In this document: positions 44,223 through 54,036 of the stretch, piece by piece
Position numbering within the stretch: the first letter of the stretch is position 1
How the letters are laid out: every line of letters begins with the position of its first letter
Source: JAEINY01 sp942490535
GTDB lineage: Bacteria; Bacteroidota; Bacteroidia; Bacteroidales; Marinilabiliaceae
NCBI GenBank assembly: GCA_942490535.1
Contig: CALNXQ010000004.1
Coordinates: 868,001 to 932,000 of the forward strand
Reading direction: 5' to 3'
Length of the DNA stretch: 64,000 nt
Notes under the pieces: model-generated
Told to the model about the DNA's origin: nothing
Database searches by the model: none
What the model saw: the letters and a program-made list of their open reading frames with translations, nothing else
Translations under genes and position numbers: made by a program

Positions 44223-46661
44223 TTAAAACTCCTCTTCCATTCCTCCACTATCATTGCCGCTGTTTCCGTTGCGACGCTTTTGTATAAAATTGTTGATTCG
44301 ATAACTCACGGTAAAACTAATAACCGGGGCACTGCGACTGTGTTTATTATAATTGTAAAAATCCGGTTCTTGGGTTATGGTTTCATGTTTGGCGGTACCT
44401 AACAAATCACGCGCCTGAACCGTGGCAGACATTTGACGATCCATAAAATCCATCCGAAAGGCGGCATTTAAAGTATAGTATCCTTTTGATTCGCCCTGCG
44501 AAGTTATGGATGGACTGTCATAATTTCCATTAAATTGTAACTGCGACCGTTTAGTTAACTTAAAGGTATTATTCACCCGACTACTCCAATTAAAAGAGCT
44601 GCGTTCAAAGGATTCTTCGCTCTTCACTCCCTCTATCCGGTAATCATACATATCACCCATGAGATTTACTTCCCACCACTTAAACAAAGGTACATTATAC
44701 ATGGCTTCTACGCCTAATGCATAATCCGTTCCCACATTGGCCACAGAACTCAATAAAATACCTTCTGCATACACACTTTTAATACGCTCCACCTTGTTAT
44801 GTGTCACGCGATAATAACCTTCCAGAGACAGTTGTCCTTTATCCCATTGTTTCAAATAGCCCAATTCCAATGCATCGATGAATTCCGGATTTAGATCCGG
44901 ATTTCCCTGCCGCACATTGTACATGTCTTCCCATGTAATAAAAGGCTCCAGATAATACCCCCTGGGGCGATCAATACGACGCGAATAACTAGCCATCACC
45001 TGATGATCTTTTGGAAGTTTATATGATAAGTGCAAGGTAGGGAAATAATCGAGGCGATCAATCGTAAAACGTTCATTTTCTTTAGCAGATGTAATTTCCC
45101 GGTACGTATATTCACCCCTTAATCCAACCTGGTATCCAAAATTCCCAAGATTACCATTATAGGTCGTATATAAACCATAAATATTCCTGTTATAGTGCGT
45201 ATTATTACTCTTTTCAGATTGCAGAATGAAATCTTGCTGATTAACATTATATCTATACAACTCGGTGATATCATCACTTTCATCAGTGCGTCCCTGAAAT
45301 CCGGCTTCAAATCGATCACTTTCTCCTACTGGTTTGGTATAATCCAATCGTAACTCCCACCTTCCTGAGGGTCCCTTTTCGGTTGTTTTAGAACCATCAT
45401 TAATAACACCAGTCGCATCTTTCAGCACATTTTTCGAAAACTCATCACCATCCCGGTATCGATAGTTTACTTGCGCACTCAACTCATGCCCTTTTTGCGC
45501 AAATTTATGTTGATAATTACCTGTTACCGAAACGTATCCACCGCCTCTTTCGGAATCATTTAGACTTAACTCCTTTAACAGATAATCACCCGGTATTTTT
45601 GTCGTTGTATAATCCAAATGGGAATTACTCTCCATTTGATAGTTACCGTATCTTAATCCCACTGAGAAAAAATCACGTTGGGTGATGTCCCAATCAAAGC
45701 CGGTACGAAATCCGCCTCCGTTATGGCTACGCTCATTCTCTCCCTTGGCTAATATTACAGTGGTCGTATCGTTTTTTACCGTTCGCCTTTCACTGAAACT
45801 GTCACCCGGAAAGGGACGATTATTGTAATCACCTCCGATGTAAAAATTAGTGGATTTCTGACGCCAGTTCAATAAGAAATCACCACCATAACTACCAAAC
45901 GAACCACCTTTCAAATTGACCAATCCTTGCACTCCCTGTGTACGGTTCTTTTTAGTGATGATGTTAATGATCCCACCTGTTCCGTCAGGCTGGTATTTAG
46001 CCGATGGATTGGTAATAATCTCAATATTTTCAATGGTTGAGGCCGGTGTCTGTCGCAAAGCATCACTAGGTTCCAAAACCGTGGGTTTACCGTCAATCAA
46101 AACCGTAAAACCAGTACTTCCCCGCAATGATACATTTCCTTCAATATCGACTCGTACCGAAGGCACATTCTCCAACACCTCAATGGCCGATAAAGAAGCC
46201 GAAGTCATCTGTTTTCCGACCGAAACTACCTTTTTATCAATTTTAAACTCCACTGATTGACGCTCGGCCACGACTTCCACTTCCTCCAATGAAGTGCGGC
46301 CTGCACCCAGTTTTATTTCCCCAAGGTCAACCATGGTACGGCTGTGTTCAATAATGATGTCATCGAAACGATTATCTGCATATCCCATAAACGAAACCAC
46401 AATATAAAATGAACCAGGCTGAAGTCCTTTGATTCTAAACTCTCCATTTTGATCACTTATGGTGCCGGTCACCACAGAATTATCAACACTGCTATAAACG
46501 GCGACAGTAGCATATTCAACCGGTTGTTTGGATTTTCTATCGTAAACCTTTCCCTTAACAACGCCCTCTTTATCTGGTTCAACAGGTTTATTACCAGATA
46601 CATTTGGCATAACAAGAAACTGAACCATCACCATAACTGTAACCAATACCTTTTTTAGCAT
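44223..46661 (-). CDS. Outer-membrane beta-barrel receptor (TonB-family, OMP_b-brl_3 type)
   Basis: 812 residues from the ATG at 46661, preceded by GGAAAAGG; the upstream ATG at 46700 would add 13 residues before the signal peptide. After the signal peptide come a CarboxypepD_reg-like domain (about 40-125; PVEYATVAVYSS), a plug with VLENVPSVRVDIEGNVSLRGSTG landmarks (VLENVPSV, SLRGSTGF) and a large barrel without a canonical TonB box. This is the outer-membrane receptor type often grouped with maltose/glycan or peptide loci, but the substrate is unknown. The C-terminus is rich in Gly, Asn and Glu. Divergent from moeB. Confidence 0.88.
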   Translation of the reverse strand: MLKKVLVTVMVMVQFLVMPNVSGNKPVEPDKEGVVKGKVYDRKSKQPVEYATVAVYSSVDNSVVTGTISDQNGEFRIKGLQPGSFYIVVSFMGYADNRFDDIIIEHSRTMVDLGEIKLGAGRTSLEEVEVVAERQSVEFKIDKKVVSVGKQMTSASLSAIEVLENVPSVRVDIEGNVSLRGSTGFTVLIDGKPTVLEPSDALRQTPASTIENIEIITNPSAKYQPDGTGGIINIITKKNRTQGVQGLVNLKGGSFGSYGGDFLLNWRQKSTNFYIGGDYNNRPFPGDSFSERRTVKNDTTTVILAKGENERSHNGGGFRTGFDWDITQRDFFSVGLRYGNYQMESNSHLDYTTTKIPGDYLLKELSLNDSERGGGYVSVTGNYQHKFAQKGHELSAQVNYRYRDGDEFSKNVLKDATGVINDGSKTTEKGPSGRWELRLDYTKPVGESDRFEAGFQGRTDESDDITELYRYNVNQQDFILQSEKSNNTHYNRNIYGLYTTYNGNLGNFGYQVGLRGEYTYREITSAKENERFTIDRLDYFPTLHLSYKLPKDHQVMASYSRRIDRPRGYYLEPFITWEDMYNVRQGNPDLNPEFIDALELGYLKQWDKGQLSLEGYYRVTHNKVERIKSVYAEGILLSSVANVGTDYALGVEAMYNVPLFKWWEVNLMGDMYDYRIEGVKSEESFERSSFNWSSRVNNTFKLTKRSQLQFNGNYDSPSITSQGESKGYYTLNAAFRMDFMDRQMSATVQARDLLGTAKHETITQEPDFYNYNKHSRSAPVISFTVSYRINNFIQKRRNGNSGNDSGGMEEEF

Positions 46662-46869
46662 ATTACCTTTTCCTAGTTTATCCATAACATCAGACGTCAT
46701 TTATCAAGTAATCCATCACTCTACTTAAACAATAGTTACAGAAAAATGTGCGATTCTTTTTTAATACCTCTTTAGCTGGGGATTATAAATTCTGAAAAAA
46801 CGAACTTCACGCTTCATTCCTGTTCTACTCAGTTTTTTTTACCTTCGTTGCCTCAAACTAATATACACC

Positions 46870-47988
46870 ATGACTCTGTCACAAGAAGAACTAAAACGCT
46901 TTGCACGTCACACCATCTTACCTGAAATTGGGCTTGAAGGTCAAATAAAATTGAAGCAAGCCTCCGTCCTTATAATCGGAACCGGTGGACTTGGATCACC
47001 CATTGCCTTATATCTGGCGGCCTCCGGTATTGGTCGCATGGGTTTAGTTGATTTTGATGTGGTGGATGAAAGCAACCTCCAACGTCAGATCATCCATGGA
47101 ACTTCCAACGTGGGCATGAGTAAGCTGAAATCGGCTGCTGAACGCATTCGTGAGATTAATCCATTCGTACAGTTGGATCTCTACAATGAAAAACTGACAA
47201 GGCACAATGCATTGGATATTATAGGAAAATATGATGTAATCACCGATGGTACAGACAATTTTCAAACCCGATATCTGGTCAATGATGCATGTGTATTAAC
47301 CGGAAAACCAAATGTTTTTGGTTCCATCCGCCAGTTTGAAGGTCAAGCCAGTGTGTATGGGACTGAACAAGGACCCTGTTACCGTTGTTTATTTCCCGAG
47401 CCTCCGGCACCAGGCAGTGTGCCTTCGTGTGCGGAAGCTGGTGTAATGGGTGTTTTACCGGGTGTTATCGGGACTTTACAAGCAACCGAAGTAATAAAAC
47501 TGATTCTGAATATCGGCGAACCGCTTATTGGACGATTACTAAGCTATGACGCGCTTAGAATGTCATTTAAGGAAGTGAAATTCATGAAAGATCCGGATTG
47601 TCCCGTTTGTGGGAAACACCCAAGCATCACTGAATTAATTGACTATGATGAATTTTGTGGAATGAATAACCAAGCTAAAATAGACATGCAGGAGAACATA
47701 ACAGCCAAAGAGTTAAAAGCATTGATGGAGAAAGCGGCCGATCTGGTATTGATTGATGTTCGCGAACCCTATGAGTTAAGCATGGGATGTATTCAAGGAG
47801 CTACAAATATCCCCATGGGACAGGTGCCGCATCACACAGATCAGATTCCAAGAGATAAAAGTGTCATTATCTATTGCCATTCCGGAATGCGCAGTTACAA
47901 TGTGCAGCAGTATTTGAAACAGAATGGCTATACTAACATCTCAAACCTGGAGGGTGGCATTGAAGCGTGGCTAACCCAAAGCAATTAA
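46870..47988 (+). CDS. moeB: MoeB/ThiF-type adenylyltransferase with rhodanese domain
   Basis: 372 residues. The ThiF/MoeB domain has the nucleotide motif IIGTGGLGSP (35-44), DFDVVDESNLQRQ (61-73) and two zinc CxxC pairs C170/C173 and C244/C247. A C-terminal rhodanese domain (about 270-372) carries the active Cys336 in YCHSGMRS. Such fusions adenylate the C-terminal Gly of a ubiquitin-like sulfur carrier (MoaD or ThiS type) and load sulfur on it, for molybdopterin or thiazole synthesis. No other moa or thi gene is present, so which pathway it serves is open. Confidence 0.92.
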   Translation: MTLSQEELKRFARHTILPEIGLEGQIKLKQASVLIIGTGGLGSPIALYLAASGIGRMGLVDFDVVDESNLQRQIIHGTSNVGMSKLKSAAERIREINPFVQLDLYNEKLTRHNALDIIGKYDVITDGTDNFQTRYLVNDACVLTGKPNVFGSIRQFEGQASVYGTEQGPCYRCLFPEPPAPGSVPSCAEAGVMGVLPGVIGTLQATEVIKLILNIGEPLIGRLLSYDALRMSFKEVKFMKDPDCPVCGKHPSITELIDYDEFCGMNNQAKIDMQENITAKELKALMEKAADLVLIDVREPYELSMGCIQGATNIPMGQVPHHTDQIPRDKSVIIYCHSGMRSYNVQQYLKQNGYTNISNLEGGIEAWLTQSN

Positions 47989-48076
47989 TTGATGCTATCA
48001 CTTGTTGATAGCCTGCTTTTAAATGGCGACAGGAGAATGCTTGTATTTTGGACCTGAATGCTTTGAATAAATTGGC

Positions 48077-48084
48077 TATCTTTG
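48077..48084 (+). promoter_or_regulatory. -7 box (TATCTTTG)
   Basis: Exact TAnnTTTG match 30 bases before the ATG at 48115; no TTG at the ideal -33 distance. Confidence 0.5.
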
Positions 48085-48114
48085 TATGACAATCCATTCA
48101 TTGACCTACTTAAA

Positions 48115-48639
48115 ATGAGATACACGCTTACACTATTGTTAATACTGGCCGCTTTGACCAATGCTTTTGGCCAGGGACTAAAAGTGGGCCAAAAAGCACC
48201 GGAGATTATTCAGAATACCCTCACCGGAGAGGAGCTGAAACTATCTTCGTTGCAAGGTAAAATTGTTTTGATTGATTTCTGGGCCTCCTGGTGTGCTCCA
48301 TGCCGTAAAGAAAACGTACATGTGGTCAGTGCCTATCAAAAATTCAAAGATGCCGCGTTTAAAAACGGAAATGGATTTACCATTTTCAGTGTGTCCATGG
48401 ATGTGAAACAAGACGCCTGGGAAAAAGCCATTCGGGACGATCAATTGGAATGGCCCTATCACGTGAGTGATCTAAAAGGATGGCGTAATGCAGCAGCCAA
48501 AGAATATGAAGTACGTGGAATTCCTGCTAATTTCCTCATTGACGGCGAAGGTACTATTATTGCCATCAACCTAAGGGGTGCCAACCTCGAATCAAAACTG
48601 CGTAAACTGGAAAAGAAAGACTGGTTTCCTTTTCTTTAA
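48115..48639 (+). CDS. TlpA/ResA-like periplasmic thioredoxin
   Basis: 174 residues from the ATG at 48115 (an earlier in-frame ATG at 48082 overlaps the promoter box). Signal peptide ends near NAFGQ. The thioredoxin fold has the redox motif W59-C60-A-P-C63 and the cis-Pro region EVRGIPANFLID. AhpC/TSA-TlpA-type proteins maintain cysteines of cytochromes or other envelope proteins in the periplasm. It is a lone gene; the c-type cytochromes NrfH and NrfA elsewhere in the window are possible clients but that is speculation. Confidence 0.9.
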   Translation: MRYTLTLLLILAALTNAFGQGLKVGQKAPEIIQNTLTGEELKLSSLQGKIVLIDFWASWCAPCRKENVHVVSAYQKFKDAAFKNGNGFTIFSVSMDVKQDAWEKAIRDDQLEWPYHVSDLKGWRNAAAKEYEVRGIPANFLIDGEGTIIAINLRGANLESKLRKLEKKDWFPFL

Positions 48640-48772
48640 AATGACTTTTTAATTTTAAGTGGTGGCTTTAGCAGGCCTTACCTCCTTTTTTTTGTATCCT
48701 TTATCATCTTGCTGCCTGAAGCGTAAGGGTTTTATCCTGGTCTCCTTTTCCAAATTACACGGAGCCAAAGCG

Positions 48773-49136
48773 CTATATTTCTCCCCAAAAGTAAAAGAAT
48801 ATAGAGACACAGTTTGGTGAATACTTCCGTGAATACTTCCATAGATCCTTTTCATTCGTTGTCAGAGTCAGTTGGTCAATTGCTAGATGAAGGCTGTTGG
48901 CTGTCAGATGTAATTCTTTCATTGTGATTGTCGATTCCTGAGCTGATAGATCCTTTTCATTTATTTTCTGTATCAATTAGCCCATTGTTAGATTGAGGTT
49001 TTTGACTGTCTGGTGAAATTCTTTCATGGTGATTGTCGACTAGTGAGCTGACAGATGCATTTCGTTAATTGTCTGCGTCAATTAGTCCAATGTATCATTG
49101 AAGTCGTTAGTTGTCCGATGCTTTTTCTGATTGTCC
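48773..49136 (-). pseudogene. Decayed coding repeat (35-codon unit)
   Basis: On the minus strand a frame ending near 48773 reads through the 105-base repeat units. The youngest unit encodes ESTITMKELHLTANSL and IDQLTLTTNEKDL, helix-like with alternating Leu/Thr; older units retain the pattern STITMKEFH, LTQTIN and NEMHLSAH but carry TAG and TAA stops. Conservation of frame across units 105 = 3 x 35 suggests a former coding repeat, now broken. Family not recognised. Confidence 0.45.
48841..49136. repeat. 105-bp degenerate tandem repeat, about 2.8 copies
   Basis: Copies start at 48841, 48946 and 49051. The first two are exactly 105 bases each and share blocks such as TAGATCCTTTTCATT and ATTCTTTCATGGTGATTGTC-like segments; the third is shorter with an internal deletion of around ten bases. 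It lies in a long region without intact genes. Confidence 0.8.
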
Positions 49137-49745
49137 ATATACCTGAATGTAATCCACTGGTTCATCGAGACTTTATCGGATCTTATTGGGACTATTTTGT
49201 GTATTAACAAACCTACCAACTCCCGTTCATAAACACGTCCACACCACAGGCCGACACACTTACAATTTAGGCTGAAATATCAGTGCACTCGCCTGTTACA
49301 TGGGCACTAAAACCACTCTAAGACAACCATTTTAAAAAACCAACACATTCAACTCCCATTACATGTATTCCTGAACCTCCTTGAGCTGTTATAAAGGCTC
49401 ATGCATTTCCAATAAATAAATTTGCGTCACAACCCATTCTGTGACTCTCCCGACCTATGAACTGCATTCGTTTAAATACAAAATTCTACCATAAATCAAT
49501 TCTCCAATTATTTCCCTTTAAAAAGTATTGACCTCATTATTGAAATGGTCTATTTTAACGCTCATTAGATCGCTAAATAAAGGCGCCCCTAGTCTACACC
49601 TACTTACGGATGGCATTTTCCCCTATCGGAAAAAGATAGCATCTAAAGCGTTACTCTGTGACGGTGCTAAATTAAGCACAACTGAATGACGCCATTGCAT
49701 TAGTATTCTATCGTAAAGAAAATACCGAACATTAAAAACGTATTT
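49137..49745. other. Non-coding region upstream of the porin/chemoreceptor operon
   Basis: About 600 bases without a supported gene. It holds an exact -7 box TAAATTTG (49417-49424) followed by a dyad GTCACA-N8-TGTGAC (49426-49445) and a 24-codon frame at 49456, none with other support. It must contain the promoter of the downstream operon, which I cannot pin down. Confidence 0.4.
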
Positions 49746-50891
49746 ATGAAAACTCAAAAAGTAATTCTTGCTATTTTTAGTGTATTAATAGGCTGCTCCT
49801 TATATGCACAGGATGAATGGGAACCCAGAAAACACATTACCGGATATATTAATTCCATCATGGAATATTCGGATCAAGATAATCTTAGAGAAGACTTTGG
49901 CATTGGGCTATCAGAAGTAGGGCTGCTAGTCAGTTATCAACCTTTGGAAGACCTGGAACTCAAAGCCACTATTGTATATACCCACTACACCTTTCATGTC
50001 AGCCAATTATTGGTGGAGGGATATGGTATGTACCGTTTCAATGATGGCTTGCGACTCGGAGTAGGCCGCTTTTTAACCCCGCTCAGTCCCATCAATCAAT
50101 ATTTCTACGCCCCGTTAAATCCAAGTGGTGTAGTACCCATGCTCGTTTCCCATCACTTTTTATTTCCCCAAAGCATCAGTGGATTTCAGCTGACTGGGGA
50201 ATTTGAAGCGAGCTCGTCATTCAAATGGGGATATAGCGCTTCCATTGGCAGTTACGCCTATATCAATCACTTTGAAGGCGGAATCATAGGTCTTCAAGCC
50301 CAGGAGGACTCACATCCATCATTTGGTTATTACGATACAGAGGCTGATAAAATCAACAACTATTTATGTGGTACCGGACGTCTCTATGGAATCATTAATG
50401 ATGCTCTTACGTTCGGTGCCAACTATTTTACCGGAGATGCACAACAAGTCACACAGGCTGACGATGGATCGTTTATTTATTATCCATCTACTAAATATAC
50501 ATATGGCTTTGATGTGCATTTAAATACTGGCAATTTTAAAATCAATGGTGAGTTCTGGGGTGGACAGCAAGAAACTACCTCTGAGACTGATAAAGCTCTG
50601 GGTACTCATATAAAAAATGAATACGAAGCCTATTATGGCGAAATAATATATGACATGGACATCGTAAAACCATTTATCAGATGGGATTATATTAAAGACA
50701 TAACCGTAAATGGGGTTGGATTACCAACTGATGCTGCCACTATCGGAATAGCCATTCGTCCCCGCTTTGAAACCTTATTAAAATTAGAATATAAACGCAT
50801 TATGGGCACTCGAATTACAGATATACCAAATAAGATCTCTGAAGATCATGATTACAACTATGCCCAGTTCTCATTTGTTGTTTCGTTCTAG
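49746..50891 (+). CDS. Outer-membrane beta-barrel porin
   Basis: 381 residues with a signal peptide ending near SLYAQ and a porin-like pattern of alternating beta strands (ITGYINSIMEYSD, GLRLGVGRFLTPLSP, FKWGYSASIGSYAYI), finishing with an aromatic terminal strand (YAQFSFVVSF). No plug or TonB features, so passive diffusion is expected. It lies 32 bases before a binding-protein-like gene and a chemoreceptor on the same strand; together they could bring a solute into the periplasm and report it. The solute is unknown. Confidence 0.75.
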   Translation: MKTQKVILAIFSVLIGCSLYAQDEWEPRKHITGYINSIMEYSDQDNLREDFGIGLSEVGLLVSYQPLEDLELKATIVYTHYTFHVSQLLVEGYGMYRFNDGLRLGVGRFLTPLSPINQYFYAPLNPSGVVPMLVSHHFLFPQSISGFQLTGEFEASSSFKWGYSASIGSYAYINHFEGGIIGLQAQEDSHPSFGYYDTEADKINNYLCGTGRLYGIINDALTFGANYFTGDAQQVTQADDGSFIYYPSTKYTYGFDVHLNTGNFKINGEFWGGQQETTSETDKALGTHIKNEYEAYYGEIIYDMDIVKPFIRWDYIKDITVNGVGLPTDAATIGIAIRPRFETLLKLEYKRIMGTRITDIPNKISEDHDYNYAQFSFVVSF

Positions 50892-50923
50892 TTAATCCTT
50901 GTATAACATTAAATTTCAACAAT

Positions 50924-51340
50924 ATGAAACGCTATATCATATTAACAGCCATCTTATTATCATCCTGGATACTACCTGCCCAAACCTACAAAGTGATTGT
51001 GAACGCCAGCAATACCACTACAACCATTTCCAAAAGTGATTTATCAAAGCATTTCCTGAAGAAAACAAAAAAATGGGACAATGGAGATAAGATAGTACCG
51101 GTAGATCAAAGTGCTAATTCAACAGTTCGCAAAGATTTCTCAACTGCCATTCATAACAAATCTGTCAGTGCAATAAAAAGCTATTGGCAGCAGTATGTTT
51201 TTGCAGGATCAGGTACGCCTCCCATGGAGAAAAAAAGTGACGATGAAGTGATTGAATATGTAAAGAGTAACACCGGTGCTATAGGCTATGTTGCAACCGG
51301 CACCAATACTGCAGGCGTTAAAGAGGTAACTATCAATTAA
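50924..51340 (+). CDS. Short PstS-like periplasmic binding protein
   Basis: 138 residues with a signal peptide ending near LPAQ. The mature sequence resembles one lobe of phosphate-type substrate-binding proteins: VIVNASNTTTTISKSDL, a TKKWDNGDKIVPVDQS strand-turn, ARKDF-like STVRKDFSTAI helix and GAIGYV near the end (TGAIGYVAT), which in PstS proteins contacts the ligand. It is about half the usual length, so it is a mini-PBP. Placed between a porin and a chemoreceptor with gaps of 32 and 11 bases, it may deliver the ligand signal to the receptor. Confidence 0.75.
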   Translation: MKRYIILTAILLSSWILPAQTYKVIVNASNTTTTISKSDLSKHFLKKTKKWDNGDKIVPVDQSANSTVRKDFSTAIHNKSVSAIKSYWQQYVFAGSGTPPMEKKSDDEVIEYVKSNTGAIGYVATGTNTAGVKEVTIN

Positions 51341-51351
51341 AATAGTAGATT

Positions 51352-52848
51352 ATGTTTTCTAACCTAAAAATTAAACACAAGATCTTGTTGTTTCCAGTGT
51401 TGTTTACACTGGTCATTCTCATTGTTTTTTTAATCTTCCAAATATCAAACAACAGATCCCAAAAACTCCTTAAAAATATTGAGGAAGGCTATGTACCATA
51501 TCTGGACATCGCTAATAAACTGGGTTATGAACTCATTAATCTGCAACGCGAATTCCAGGATGCAGTGGCTGCTGCTGATGAGGAAAAACTGGCTGATACG
51601 GAATCAAAATACTTATACATTCAGGCTTATTTGGATACTGCCTCGCTTAATATCATAGGGACCAATAACAATGATATTAAGGAATTATCGGCTCAATTTG
51701 ACACTTATTACAAACTGGCTACAAATACTTCAGCTGCAATGATACGTGGTGAATTTACAGAAGAATTAAGTACTGATATAACGAACATGGTAGACGCCTT
51801 TAATACGATAAAAGGCGATCTAAATAATCTGATCTCTGTAAGCAAACAAGAGACAAAAAATGCCTTTTCAGAAACCAGTGATAATTCGAATCAATCATTC
51901 AGAAACATTCTTATTATACTGGGACTTAGCCTAGTGCTATTTCTTATAATATCGTTTCTTATTTCGACTTCACTCAACAAATCGATTCAGGTCATTCGAG
52001 ATCGATTGATTCATTTATCAGATGGTGATTTCTATACCCATGATAGCACTTCTGAAAAAATGGCGAATGATGAAATTGGTGAAATGATGGCTGCCACCAA
52101 CGAACTCATTAACAAACTACAAGTTGTAATTAGGGATGTACAAAGAGGCATTGAATCCATGACCACAGCTAGTAGTGAAACAAGTAAAACGTCTGAACAA
52201 TTGTCTTCCAGTGCCAATGAACAAGCATCATCGGTGGAAGAAATTGCCGCTACAGTGGAGGAGATTTCGGCTAATATTAAACAAAATAGTGAAAACGCTC
52301 AAAAAACAGGAAATATTTCAAAAGATGCAAATACTGGCATCATACAAGTAACCGAGCAATCTCAAAAGGCTGTCGATGCCAATAAAACCATTTTAGATAA
52401 AATTGGAATCATCAATGACATCGCTTTCCAAACAAATATATTAGCATTGAATGCGAGTGTTGAAGCAGCTCGCGCCGGTGAGCATGGGAAAGGATTTGCG
52501 GTAGTAGCCAGCGAAGTTCGTAAGCTAGCAGAAACCAGCAGGGCAGCAGCTGAAGAAATTGTGTCCCTTAGCCAGGAGAGTTTCGACGCCGTTTCCCAAG
52601 CGGTTCAGGTGATGACGAATACAACTACCAATGTGGGAAAAACTACATCTCTGGTTCAGGAAATTATAGCCGCCAGTATGGAGCAATCTACAGGAACGGA
52701 TCAGGTCAATAATGCCATTCAGCAATTGAATGCTCTTACACAACAGAATGCGGCTGCATCAGAGCAATTATCAGGTCATGCTATGGAATTAGCTGAACAA
52801 GCAAAAACTTTACAAAAACTCATTGCATTCTTTAAATTTGAGAGATAA
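51352..52848 (+). CDS. Methyl-accepting chemotaxis protein, four-helix sensor
   Basis: 498 residues: TM1 (about 10-30), periplasmic helical bundle (about 35-180, 4HB-type), TM2 (about 184-207), HAMP (about 208-260), and a cytoplasmic signalling domain whose hairpin tip INDIAFQTNILALNASVEAA-type motif lies at about 353-398 (landmarks DIAFQTN, EAARAGEHGKGF, VASEVRKLAE). It signals to a CheA/CheW complex encoded elsewhere. It follows the mini-binding protein by 11 bases. Bacteroidota often use gliding or twitching rather than flagella, so the output may control surface motility or another process. Confidence 0.93.
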   Translation: MFSNLKIKHKILLFPVLFTLVILIVFLIFQISNNRSQKLLKNIEEGYVPYLDIANKLGYELINLQREFQDAVAAADEEKLADTESKYLYIQAYLDTASLNIIGTNNNDIKELSAQFDTYYKLATNTSAAMIRGEFTEELSTDITNMVDAFNTIKGDLNNLISVSKQETKNAFSETSDNSNQSFRNILIILGLSLVLFLIISFLISTSLNKSIQVIRDRLIHLSDGDFYTHDSTSEKMANDEIGEMMAATNELINKLQVVIRDVQRGIESMTTASSETSKTSEQLSSSANEQASSVEEIAATVEEISANIKQNSENAQKTGNISKDANTGIIQVTEQSQKAVDANKTILDKIGIINDIAFQTNILALNASVEAARAGEHGKGFAVVASEVRKLAETSRAAAEEIVSLSQESFDAVSQAVQVMTNTTTNVGKTTSLVQEIIAASMEQSTGTDQVNNAIQQLNALTQQNAAASEQLSGHAMELAEQAKTLQKLIAFFKFER

Positions 52849-53392
52849 CCTCATTTCCAGACGAAAACATGAGTTCTTCCGTGCCATCTTTCTGAACGTA
52901 AGCTTGCTCAACAAATGAACTAGCACAGGACGAAACAATCCTTTGTCTCTCTGCATTGGATGGTTCATCAGGAAAAAGCTGTCCGACCTATTCTGCTTTA
53001 TTGTGATGAAATTGTGCCATGATCCTTTTGAATATTTACAATGCTTTAATCAAAAATTGTGAAGATGAATTCAGGATAAAGATGAATCCTCCATTCAATT
53101 TATAGCATATAAAATTTAATTTCCAGATAATTTTGGATTCTGGCCGTTTTCTTCCTAAACCAGGCGAGAACAGAAGTTTTTCAGGGGCATCGAAAAACAA
53201 CTTATCAATGGTTCCAAACCAATTAAGTAAATGAATCATTTGATGCCCGATTGGTTCCATCAACAATATTGAAAAAACAGTCGCCCAAGCTTCCTCAAAT
53301 TATTCTTACCTTTGAAAGCTGGAACGATGTGGAGAAAATAGAGAAGCTTTAAATAAGTTGAATCTTCAAAAATCTCCTAAAAAACACAATGC
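52849..53392. other. Intergenic region, possible gene remnant
   Basis: About 540 bases. The minus-strand 76-codon frame at 53036-53266 has protein-like patches (LLNWFGTIDKLFF) but no promoter or homologue I can name, so I do not call it. An exact -7 box TACCTTTG at 53307-53314 may serve the downstream gene. Confidence 0.4.
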
Positions 53393-54007
53393 ATGAAACT
53401 CAAAAAACTAATACCTGAACTGGCTTCCAATATTATCGATGCCGGTTTTGATAAGGAACCTAAAGAAATACAAACCATTACCATCCCAAAAATCAAGTCG
53501 GGTGCTGACCTGTTTGTGATCGCCCCAGAGGGAGCAGGCAAATCGACAGCATTGGTGATGGGCGTGATTCAACAACTGAAAGCCCCTTTTGAAGAAGCAC
53601 CACGTGCCTTGATCATTACCACCTCCAAAGAAAAAGCCTATGAATTGGAAGAACTCTTTGAATTATTGGGTAAACGCACTAAGCTCCGTACTTTTGTCGC
53701 TTTTGACAAGGGCATTCTGCAATATCAAAAGGACATGATTTACGAGGGTTTAGACGTATTAATCACGACTCCCCGCCGACTGACAGAACTGGTTAATGTG
53801 AGTGGAGTGCCCATGCCCAAACTTAAGATGATAGTGGTTGATGATTGTGAAGAATTCGTACAACATACCCTTTTTCCAATAATCTATCGCTTTGCGGAAG
53901 GCACTAAGAACCCACAATTCTTGCTATTTGCCAATTCATGGCACTCTAAATTTGATGAATTTACAGAGCGTTTCATGAAAAGTCCGATTATTATCGAACA
54001 GGAATAA
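53393..54007 (+). CDS. Single-domain DEAD-box-like protein with degenerate motifs
   Basis: 204 residues covering only the first RecA-like domain of a DEAD-box helicase. Q27 (Q motif region KEIQ), Walker A APEGAGKST (44-52) and TPRRL (126-130) are present. Motif II reads VVDDCEEF (148-155), with DDCE in place of DEAD, so the catalytic Glu is Asp and ATP hydrolysis is probably impaired. Motif III is FANSWH (179-184) rather than SAT. There is no helicase C-terminal domain. It may act as an RNA-binding or regulatory protein. The frame is intact and has its own terminator, so it is a real gene and not a random fragment. Confidence 0.82.
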   Translation: MKLKKLIPELASNIIDAGFDKEPKEIQTITIPKIKSGADLFVIAPEGAGKSTALVMGVIQQLKAPFEEAPRALIITTSKEKAYELEELFELLGKRTKLRTFVAFDKGILQYQKDMIYEGLDVLITTPRRLTELVNVSGVPMPKLKMIVVDDCEEFVQHTLFPIIYRFAEGTKNPQFLLFANSWHSKFDEFTERFMKSPIIIEQE

Positions 54008-54036
54008 GGCAGAAATAGAAACACTTAAGATAACTT

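Noticed and set aside
49426..49445. CRP/FNR-type site
   Set aside because: The dyad halves are GTCACA/TGTGAC in the wrong orientation for a CRP consensus and no linked gene starts nearby.
53036..53266. Minus-strand 76-codon small gene
   Set aside because: Some protein-like patches but no family, promoter or RBS that I can support; kept only as a note on the intergenic region.
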